DNA from: Epiperipatus broadwayi
Lineage: Eukaryota > Onychophora > Udeonychophora > Euonychophora > Peripatidae
Length of the DNA: 64,000 bases
Direction: 5' to 3'
Assembly (NCBI GenBank): GCA_028023455.1
Contig: JAQFVV010006208.1
Location: 11,738,984 to 11,802,983 of the forward strand
The position numbers and the translations under genes are program-made. Shown in pieces: positions 55,690 through 64,000 of the stretch (position 1 is the first letter of the stretch; each line of letters starts with the position of its first letter). Under the pieces are notes generated by a model that worked only from the letters and a program-made list of their open reading frames with translations, searched no databases and had not been told where the DNA came from.

Positions 55690-57035
55690 AAAATTCTTAT
55701 TGACATTTTGTTTGGCAAAAAATGTCTGAAACTGTCAGAAGTTTAGTTCTGGGAAGGCTTATCAATGATAGCATCTGGTATAAAACTGGCTTCCAAATTC
55801 AGCATTAGACCCGTGCTGGTAAATATATTATTCTTTTATTGCACAATCTAAACCAGTTTTCAATTTGACTATATAAATTTTTATTTCTAAGTATAATAAT
55901 GGACTGTGTGATAGCATCATCATTCATCATTATTGATCTTTACCTCATCACTTCATATGCAGATCTGCCAAAACTGATATACCAACACAATTTTCTTTTC
56001 AAAATTGGGATGCAGATGACACTATTTGTATTAAACAACCATTTAAACATTAAACTGGGATTTCTATGGTGATCACATCCCCATTAGTCTTGTTTTCTGA
56101 TCAGCATTCAGTAACTCAGTTCCTAGAGGTTCAAATACCTTCTCTCACATCCAAACCCATTTTATCGTTATAATTTCTAATTTTCTACTGATAATTTTTT
56201 TATATGAAGCCTGAGTTAAATTACTTTTTTTACTTGGGTTACTCCTCACTTGGAAAGAATGTCTCTGAATATATTACACCTCCTACTTGTTAGCAACACA
56301 ACATCCATTTTCTGATAACACTCCCTCATCTATTTCATTCAAAGATGATTTGTCCAGACCTTATCAAATTTCGCTTATATGTTTTTGAAATGAGACGAAA
56401 CAGCACTGACATAAATATAAATTTATTTACTTTGAATAGTCTATAATCACTTACAAAGTATATACATATTATTATAAACCATTCTGATGTGTCTACCTTG
56501 AAAATATCAAAAATGTGAGGGTCAATTTTCCAATTAATTCTGATTTCTTTCATTTATTTCTGAAGAACATACATGAATGAAATAAAAAAGTAGCACTTTC
56601 CTAAACAATAATTGTCTGTTAAGTTATAAAACTACAATTATAATGTGACTACCATTACAATAAAGATAATTCTAAACATGCAAACATAACAACAACAAAT
56701 GTGATATGTTACATTTACTGACAGATGATGGAAATCGTTCAACATATTATCACATCTAATATACATCATCACAAACCTTCAGGCAAGTACAATAAGAAAT
56801 AGTAATAAATTAGTGAAGTTCTTATGTTTTCAGTTCAAAGAAAATCTTACCATAAACAGAGCATGTGATGCTTAATGGTTTAAAATCTTACCATGGTATT
56901 GTTCATGACATAGTCATATGTACTATTAAAGGTCTATGACTAAATATAAGTTCACTACTTTTTATGCATGTACTTTTTTTCTGTCACTCTTTACTGTAGG
57001 TGATGAGCACACATTTTTCATGGATAGACATAAAC
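55690..57035. other. AT-rich region, no gene recognised
   Basis: Composition is slightly more balanced at 55700-56330, but no frame longer than about 70 codons has recognisable content. Confidence 0.4.
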
Positions 57036-57039
57036 AATG

Positions 57040-57543
57040 TCTTACAGCAGGGGTGAGCAATTGTTTTGTCTCAGGACCCACAGAGATTGGTGGTGGGCTG
57101 CATTGGGGACCACTTTGTGGAAGCGAAGGTTAGCAGAGGGCCGCACTTTTCTTCATGACACAATAAACACACTGCTTTATTCCCTGTATTACCAAAGAAA
57201 TATTTGTTTGTCCATTCTTCATTAAACACATGGCATTCATCATTGATTTTACATTTTTTCAGAGGGTTCATGGTTTCACTAAAGTTGGAAATGTATATAT
57301 TTGCTAATGCAAAGACAAAATTGAATTAACCAGATCAACTGGAAAAGCACTGCACATCTTATCTGCGCATGTGTATTGATGTTGCCATCTTAGTGGAAAA
57401 TATGAGATGAATCTTCGGTCATGCATGGGAAGGAAATCTCAGTTCAAGGTCGATTTTTCTGATTGTCTTGGCAGGCCACATAAAAACTCTTAGCGGGCTG
57501 CATGTGGCCTTCGGGCCACTATTTTCCCACCCTTGTCTTACAG
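57040..57543 (-). mobile_element. Internally deleted hAT DNA transposon with 8-bp target duplication
   Basis: The element at 57048-57535 (488 bp) begins CAGGGGTGAGCAA and ends in CCCACCCTTG: terminal inverted repeats of hAT type. TCTTACAG flanks it on both sides (57040-57047, 57536-57543), the 8-bp duplication expected for hAT. On the minus strand (about 57271-57140) a frame reads NDECHVFNEEWTNKYFF, GN and AVCLLCHEEK, matching the transposase N-terminus of the SCAND3/ZBED-like hAT group with a C-xx-C BED-finger start. The rest of the transposase is deleted, so it is non-autonomous. Confidence 0.88.
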
Positions 57544-57544
57544 C

Positions 57545-57820
57545 ATCATTTTTTCTTTTATTCTGGCAGGCTTGAAAGTTCATAAATTGGGAGAACTACA
57601 CAGTTCAGGTTACAATTAATAAACATTGGAATGAATTATATCCCATCATGATGAGAGCTTCAATTATTATAAAGTCTTGGCATGTTTGCCTTCTATTGAG
57701 AAGTGGTTGGTTGAATTGCTATATATTCATTAGCACTGAAAAGTGCTTTTATGCTTCCTTCGTTTTTATGCAAATTCACTGAGAACAGATAGTTACATTT
57801 AAATCTTGCCATATTAAGTA
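57545..57820. other. No feature recognised
   Basis: Unremarkable AT-rich sequence between the hAT element and a tandem duplication. Confidence 0.4.
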
Positions 57821-57822
57821 AT

Positions 57823-57938
57823 CATGACACAGAGATTCTATTCTCTTCTCTCTCTCTGCATATTCTTATCTACTTCTCAGCATGACACAGAAATTCTATT
57901 CTCTTCTCTCTCTCTGCATATTCTTATCTACTTCTCAG
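57823..57938. repeat. 58-bp tandem duplication
   Basis: CATGACACAGAGATTCTATT (57823) and CATGACACAGAAATTCTATT (57881) start two units, nearly identical including a CTCTCTCTCT run. One substitution seen, so recent. Confidence 0.92.
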
Positions 57939-57939
57939 C

Positions 57940-58420
57940 ATTAGTCTCCTTTTTTCATTTCATCTTTTATTTATACCATCCCATATAATGGCTGGCCATT
58001 CCATCCCTCCCCCATTTTAATTCTTGTGGTACATTTTGTGATTCCAACAATTAAACATTTTAATTTAATAAATGTTTTACAAAAAACACTAATTCTATAG
58101 TTATATACTTTTTCAATGAACATATTTGATTAGCTTTTAATTAATCAAAATTTAGATGTTTATCAAATCATTTGCTACAAGGTATGTTCCAAACCTGATC
58201 TATTAGAAATTATGTTAATTATAGTTATTTGTGCAGAATTTTTAATTACATTAAATTTTTTTATGGATAAAAAAATGAATTTCTCTGTGTGAAAAAACAT
58301 ATTAATAACTTTTTTAGATTGATCTGTACTTTATTTTTGTTCCTGTACATTTCTATTAAAATATTTGCATTCCTTATCTCTTTTCTATAAGAATATGTAA
58401 ATAACTTATATACACACAAC
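57940..58420. other. AT-rich region, no gene recognised
   Basis: No frame or repeat supported. Confidence 0.4.
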
Positions 58421-58424
58421 CCTA

Positions 58425-58645
58425 TTTTAAAACAGGCGAAACTCTCCATACAGTAGCGCCAGTCAGTGCAAGCCCGAGTAATGAATGGATGCCAGAAGGC
58501 TTGTGCATAAAATCCTTATCTAGTGCCTACTCATCCAATATACCCAGACTAGTTTCTAGCTTGTGGCTTTTATCATTGAGGAGCCACGGGTCTAAGAGCA
58601 CAACATTTAGATCTTGGTGATCATGTGATGTTTAGTGGTTTAATC
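58425..58645 (-). mobile_element. Family A repeat, decayed
   Basis: AAACAGGCGAAACTCTCCAT start (58430), body, and ribozyme region (58545-58585) with core AUGAUAA. It ends in the GGTGATCATGTGATG terminus (58616-58630). Confidence 0.75.
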
Positions 58646-58894
58646 CTATTTTAAACCAATGTTTTTGATGACTGAAGAATATAGACTAGATATATCTGTC
58701 TTAAATGCATGAATTAGCATTTAATCTTTCTTTCTGTCGCATTTCTACATTTTATACTCTACCGTTTTTAATAGTTTAACTTTTTATTCAGGGGAAGGGC
58801 TTCCTATAAAGTAGAATAACATCATTCTTAGGCTGAGTTTGAAACATTACAGCATCAAATATCTAAATAAAGAGCATCACACTCTACATATCAA

Positions 58895-59125
58895 AGAAAC
58901 AGGCGAAACTCTCCATACAGTAGTGCCACCTAGTGCAAGCCAGAGTAATTAATGGATTCCAGAAGATGTGCATAAAATCCCTATCTAGTGCCTAATCCAA
59001 TATCCCCAGACTAGTTTCTGGCTTGCAGTGAGTGACAGTACTGCATGGAGAGTTTTGCCTGTTTTAATAACAGTTGTGAGCAAGCATAAGAAATGGTGAT
59101 CATGTGATGTTTAGTGATTTACATA
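58895..59125 (-). mobile_element. Family A repeat, ribozyme deleted
   Basis: Arms CCATACAGTAGTGCCACC (58913-58930) and the complement of CATGCAGTACTGTCAC. Only the ATCCCCAGACTAGTTTCTGG part of the ribozyme remains (59001-59020). Confidence 0.78.
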
Positions 59126-59159
59126 TCAAAGACTATGATAAATAATTTAAAATAAATAT

Positions 59160-59345
59160 TTTTATGCAATAGTGCCACCCAATGCAAGCCATAATAATCA
59201 ATGGATGCAAGAAAGTTTGGGCATAAAATCTCTATCTAGTATCTGGTCATCCAATATCCTAAGACTAGTTTCTAGCTTATAGCTTGCATCCGAGCCTTGG
59301 ATTTGAGAGTACTGTACCTAGATCTTAGGATCTAATGGTTAAATA
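59160..59345 (-). mobile_element. Family A repeat, fragment
   Basis: From TGCAATAGTGCCACCCAATG through CATCCAATATCCTAAGACTA to CTAGATCTTAGGATCTAATG. The ribozyme core is unrecognisable (GAUGCAAGCUAUAAGC). Confidence 0.7.
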
Positions 59346-59458
59346 AATATCTTGTGGTGCAAAACCTGAGTTCTGAACCAATAGAGAATTGCTTTTTCTA
59401 AAAAAGAGTCATTTTTTTTATGATTGTATAATTGGAAGATAACATTAAAATTAAATAT

Positions 59459-60463
59459 TGAATTTCAAAATCTTACACTTTTCACTTTTCAGTAAAAAAA
59501 CTTTTATTATTGATTACAGTTTTGTCTGTATCATGCAGTCTTCAGCAGATCTACAAAATTTGAACACACATAAAAATACAACCATTAAAAAAAGTTAGTA
59601 AATTCCTATCAAACTTTTAAATTTTAAATATTTTTTTATAATATTTCCTAACCTTTTCAATTCATATAATATCTTTAACATATTTATCATCTTATTTTAT
59701 ATTGTCTTAAAATCTTTTGTATCCTCTTTTTTATAACATATACCTATACATATAACTTTAATATAATATTTACATTATAAAGTATTTTTAATTACACTAT
59801 TCCAAAAAAAAAAAGAAATTTTAATCGCTATCAATATAATCTTTCTCTATCTTTTATTCTAACTAAATAATTATTTCCATTCATCTTATCTTCTTATTTA
59901 TTCCATATAAAATCTTACCTTATTCTATTCTTTTAACTTTCTCTATCCTCCATCTTATTCTAGTAATTCAACTTCCTTTTAACCTCTCTTTCATATTCCT
60001 ATCCTACACCACCCTCTATTAACTATTTTTATAACTATTAGTATTTCTTTTCTTTTTTCTTTTTTTAAAAAAAACTATTTCTATCACACCCCCAAATAAC
60101 TTTTTTTTTCTTATACTATTATTTCTTTTATGCTATTATTGTTTTTACCCCTCCTACATTTTTATAAAAAAAGAGGATAGACAAGATTTTAAAAGAATAT
60201 AAAATAGGATGGTAAATATGTTAAAGATATTATATGAATTTAAAATGTTAAGAAATATTTATAAAAAAATTAAAATTTAACAGTTTGATAGGAATTTAAT
60301 AATTTTATAAAAAATAATTAATGTATTTTAATGGTTGTATTTTTATGTGTGTTTAAATTTTGTAGATCTGATGAAGACTGCACGGTACAGTCGAAACTGT
60401 AATCAATAATAAAAGTTTTTTTTTGCTGAAAAGTGAAAAGTGTAACATTTTTGAAATTCAATA
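59459..60463. mobile_element. Family E long palindrome (about 270-bp arms)
   Basis: Arms 59459-59730 and 60170-60462 share TGATTACAGTTTTGTCTGTA... and AGTCGAAACTGTAATCAATA with their complements. The plus-strand block 60369-60400 reads CUGAUGA, extra A, GACUG-CACGGUA-CAGUC stem, GAAA: the full hammerhead central domain except for that extra A. No stem I pairing was found. The spacer (59735-60165) is pyrimidine-rich and featureless. Confidence 0.75.
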
Positions 60464-60469
60464 TTATAT

Positions 60470-61055
60470 ATGAAGACAGCAAAAATAAAGGCGGAAGAAA
60501 AGAATTTAGAAGGACTATATAATATTAAAATTAAAACTAAAGAATGATAGAAAATAAAGTTTTGATGGAAAATGTGGTTTAAAAACTAACTTTGATTTAA
60601 AAACTAACTTAACATTTATCTTCATAAAATGGAAAAATTTTGTTCATTTGTTAAAAATTAATTAGAAAAATTTATTACAACATCTATATAAAAAACATAG
60701 ATATTTTAACTTAAATTTCAAATCTTAGAAAAAAAAATAGATGGTAATCAAATTACAGACTTGCAATTTATATAATACTTTATTTTTATTGGTAATTAAA
60801 AAAATATTGAAAATCATATGGTGTATTGTTTATTAATTATCTGTTTATTTTGCAATAAATGTTATGCAACAATAATAATTCAAAATTTCTATTACAATTT
60901 TAAAGTTAACAAATAGAATGATTATTTTTTTAAAAATTCAAAATTTCCATTTTATACACATAAAATTTCAACTTTTTTTAAACAGCATTAAATATTAAAA
61001 TGTATAAACTGTGCTTATCAATTTATAATAAATATATGTACATATAACTAGATTA
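60470..61055. other. AT-rich region, no gene recognised
   Basis: No frame or repeat supported. Confidence 0.4.
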
Positions 61056-61059
61056 TTAA

Positions 61060-61650
61060 TACAGATGGAAACATAATGGATGAAATGAATCATAGAATTA
61101 AACTTGGTTGGAGTGCTTTTGGTAGAAATAACTTGATACTAAAAGGTAGAAATAACTTGATACTAAAAGGAAATATGCCTATGAGTTTGAAAAGGAAGAT
61201 TTTTAACAAATGTGTTTTATCAGTTCTTACTTATGGATCTGAGACTTGGACACTTAATAGAAGAGCAATACAGAGACTTCAGACCACTCAAAGAAGTATG
61301 AGAGATGCATGTTGGGAGTAACAAGAAAAGATCGAAAATGCAATATATGGGTAAGAGAACAAACAGGTGTTACTGACCTCATTGAAAAAATTAAAAGACT
61401 GAAGTGGAGTTGGGCTGGACATATTTCTAGAAGAGATGATAATAGATGGACAATTGAAATCGTAAACTGGATTTCAAGAGATTGTAAAAGACCCAGAAAG
61501 AGACCACATATGAGATGGATGGATGAAATAAGAAAGTGTGCAGGGGTGATGTGGAGAGGAGAAGCTAAAGATCGGAGAAGATGGATTGAACTTGGAGAGA
61601 CCTTCATCCTGCAGTGGAATGATAATGGTTGATGATGATGATGATAACTA
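61060..61650 (+). mobile_element. RTE-like LINE 3' end, best-preserved copy
   Basis: Two overlapping frames encode the C-terminus: 61076-61321 (MDEMNHRIKLGWSAFG ... SVLTYGSETWTLNRRAIQRL) and 61309-61632 (VREQTGVTDLIEKIKRLKW, SWAGHISRRDDNRWTIEIV, CKRPRKRPHMRWMDEIRKC, EAKDRRRWIELGETF). They are separated by a probable single-nucleotide deletion near 61300, judged against 54298-54320. An in-frame 24-bp tandem duplication (61122-61169) repeats GRNNLILK. The element ends in GGTTGATGATGATGATGAT (61628-61646). RTE-like elements are known to end in such short tandem repeats. 5'-truncated. Confidence 0.88.
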
Positions 61651-61654
61651 GAAA

Positions 61655-62090
61655 TGACAATTTCATTTACGTCATTGTACTAAGATTCTTCAATTATCAG
61701 CAGTACAATAATTTTTACGTGTTAAATGATCTGGATTAATTCTCAGCTGAGGGAAGTTAAACTCAGTTCAATCAATTGATAGGATCTATTGTTTTCAATC
61801 TGCCACATTGATACAAAAAAAATAATTAATTGGTTTAGTATTGAGTATGTAATTGGTAGTTTAATATTTAAAGATGTACAATAAACTCATGATATTAGAT
61901 ATTAATTCAGATTGATGTGAGATTTTCCTTTTTATAAATAGAAAATTAGGTTCCTAACATCTTTCCAAAATATTCAGTCAATAGGTATGCGATCCTCTAA
62001 AAGAAAACTGACCTTCTATCTATTATTTATCATTTATAGCAACTAATAATGTTTAAGATAATGAAACTGGAACTAATATATATAAATATA
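61655..62090. other. AT-rich region, no gene recognised
   Basis: No frame or repeat supported. Confidence 0.4.
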
Positions 62091-62094
62091 ACGT

Positions 62095-62445
62095 CATGTG
62101 AAAATTTTACCAAATCTATTTTTTAAATAATAATTGAACTGCCCTCTAGCTGCCAAGTTCGATAACTTTTACAATAAGAGAGTGGACCACCTCTTAATGT
62201 ATTTTAGATCTTTTTATGTACAGCTATCAGTTATTTAAAGATCAATTTACATTAAAAGATACAGAGACTGATTTAAATTGGCACTCTGGCTGTTATTGTT
62301 TTAGATAGCTGTATATAAAAAGATCTAAAATACATTAAGAGGTGGTCCACTCTCTTATTGTAAAAGTTATCGAACTTGGCAGCTAGAGGGCAGTTCAATT
62401 ATTACTTAAAAAATAGATTTGGTAAAATTTTCACATGACGTTATA
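62095..62445. repeat. MITE-like palindrome, near-perfect arms
   Basis: Arms of about 140 bp (62097-62232 and 62305-62442) share AATTGAACTGCCCTCTAGCT, GCCAAGTTCGATAACTTTTA and AGAGTGGACCACCTCTTAAT with their complements. Spacer about 70 bp. Close arm identity suggests a young insertion. No hammerhead core or coding frame. Confidence 0.82.
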
Positions 62446-62449
62446 TTTA

Positions 62450-63180
62450 TTCATTATTAAAATATTATTTATCATTTTATATATATGTGTGTAATTAAAT
62501 ATTGAAACATTTTTATCAATTTCAGTACCACCATAATATCAAACTAGAGCCTTCAGGCTGTGCTTTTTTTTTTACCAACTAGGCTATTTTCTTAGTTAAG
62601 CCATTAAAACCTAAAGAAGTGAGAAAAATAATACCATTAGAAAATTTTGGGTTACATATAAACATATGTAGTATTAATAATTAAGATTAAAATAAATTTT
62701 GAATCTACACAAAGAAATTTAACAATCAATTCTGGATGAGGAAAATAAGTACATCGTATAATTATAAGCAAAATGCCATCGCCACAAATATTCAGGCAAA
62801 TACTGTGTGTCAAATTCTTTGCCTTATTGATGGAATTAGACAATAGGATGATACAACTAAATGGTAAACAGTTGATTGTCATCAAGAGTAAGTTCATAAG
62901 TGACAAAATGTGAAACTGACCAATATTTAACTTACAATTTTGAACATACCCAAAAAAAAATTTTAATAAAATTAATTTTATAATTATAACTAATCATCCT
63001 TTTCATAAAAAATAAACACTGCCTAATACTATACAAGTAATAACAAAATCCATATAATACTAGCCAAAACTAAACTTTACTAAAATTCTTCCACAACTAT
63101 GGTTTCATCAATTAACAAATAAACACTTTCAATTGAAATTTAACAGAGCGTACATTCTATATACACCAACACTTACAGAT
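62450..63180. other. AT-rich region, no gene recognised
   Basis: An 84-codon minus frame (62652-62906) has no domain. Confidence 0.4.
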
Positions 63181-63184
63181 CATA

Positions 63185-63745
63185 AACAAAGGCAAAACTC
63201 TCCATACAGTAGTGCCACTCTGTGCCAACCAGAGTAATCAATGGATGCCAGAAGGCTTGTGCATAAAATCCCTATCTAGTGCCTACTCATCCAATAACCC
63301 CAGACTAGTTTCTGGCTTGTGGCCATCATCAGTGAGGAGCCTTGGATCTGAGAGCACTGCACCTAGATCTTAGGATCTAATGCAACCCTCCAGCAGCCAC
63401 CTTTTAACTCTACTTTACTACAAAACTATGAGAATGAAATTGAAAACACAAAAATATTTTCAATCTAAGCTCAATAGCTTATATAGTCATATGGGTCTGA
63501 ACTCAATTCAGCACCCATACATTTTGGTGTCTTTGGCTCTTAAACAACCATAGCCACCACTATCATATTAGGCAGAATTGGTGTTAAACCACTAAACATC
63601 ACATGATTGCCATCTCATACTAGCACGAAATTGTTGTAAACAAAAGCACAGGATGGCACTACTGTATGGAGAGTTTTGCCTTTGTTTACAACAATTATGT
63701 ACTAGTATGAGATGGTGATCATGTGATGTTTAATGGTTTAACTTA
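63185..63745 (-). mobile_element. Family A hammerhead repeat, complete monomer plus terminal palindrome
   Basis: AGGCAAAACTCTCCATACAG start (63190), ribozyme (63297-63339), CTAGATCTTAGGATCTAATG, tail AATATTTTCAATCTAAGC (63453), CATACATTTTGGTGTCTTTG (63517), and terminus AAACATCACATGATTGCC (63594). An inverted copy of the first 70 bp follows (to 63740). It resembles the unit at 48.72 kb, so these two define the full-length monomer. Confidence 0.85.
63297..63339 (-). ncRNA. Hammerhead ribozyme, type I (family A), fully paired stem II
   Basis: Minus strand: UCCUCA, core CUGAUGA (63332-63326), stem II UGGC-CACAA-GCCA (four pairs, 63325-63313), GAAA (63312-63309), CUAGUC, UGGGGU. Unlike the other family A copies, the first stem II position is U-A rather than A-A, so the helix closes directly on the core. 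Stem I five pairs, ACUAGU stem III, GUC triplet. Confidence 0.83.
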
Positions 63746-64000
63746 CAGATCATGCTTAAATTAGAGCTTGAGTCTATTGTGTGCCTGATGTTATAATCAA
63801 ATACTCAATTGTACAAATCTATTTAACCCATCACTGGAGAAAGACAGTGTCTCATTTTTACTACCTACCATTAGACAAACAGTGGGTGAGTGGATGAAAA
63901 TTGATAATATTTAAGAAATAGTGCATTATCAAAGATTGACTTCCATTTGAACAATTTCAAAGTTTACAGCACTTTATAATAATAATTTTTCCACATGTAT

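Noticed and set aside
60369-60420. Complete hammerhead in family E
   Set aside because: Core and stem II are present, but there is an extra A, no stem I pairing, and only a distant three-pair stem III with an implausible loop.
61254-61607. 117-codon minus-strand frame
   Set aside because: It is the antisense of the RTE-like C-terminus, whose plus-strand reading has recognisable motifs.

Overview
The window looks like intergenic or intronic DNA from a repeat-rich, strongly AT-rich animal (metazoan, probably invertebrate) nuclear genome. Evidence: fragments of non-LTR retrotransposons and Penelope-like elements, a hAT DNA transposon with an 8-bp target duplication, tRNA-derived SINEs with poly(A) tails, a piece of eukaryotic 28S rRNA, and a candidate spliced exon. 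There is no bacterial-style gene, operon or CRISPR array. The species cannot be named from the sequence.

No complete host protein gene is visible. The best host-coding signal is a 72-nt candidate exon on the minus strand (24957-25028) with good splice sites. The rest is mostly layered mobile DNA: (i) RTE-like LINE 3' ends (4.4-5.3, 9.3-9.7, 28.0-29.5, 50.5, 52.3-54.6, 61.1-61.6 kb); (ii) a second LINE lineage (12.4-14.1 and 16.5-17.8 kb), both copies split by palindromic insertions; (iii) Penelope-like 3' ends with a GIY-YIG-type C-terminus (0.2-0.5, 7.7-8.0, 41.8-42.0 kb); (iv) seven short tRNA(Ser/Leu)-like SINEs; (v) a deleted hAT element (57048-57535); (vi) many palindromic elements.

The outstanding feature is a dense, diversified population of short palindromic or tandem repeats carrying type-I hammerhead ribozyme motifs. 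Three families (A, B and C here) can be folded by hand into stem I, CUGANGA, stem II, GAAA, a very short palindromic stem III and an NUH cleavage triplet. I count 13 copies with an intact core (six A, five B, two C) and many decayed ones. A fourth lineage (H) keeps all three stems but has a damaged core. Families D, E and F carry only a hammerhead-like CUGANGA-A-stem-GAAA block. This matches the known association of hammerhead ribozymes with Penelope-like elements and with small non-autonomous retrozymes, and Penelope 3' ends are present here. The different stem sequences of A, B and C, their frequent inverted pairing, one head-to-tail dimer (48.7-49.4 kb) and one 90-bp tandem array that has lost stem II (20.95-21.31 kb) make this the part most worth follow-up.
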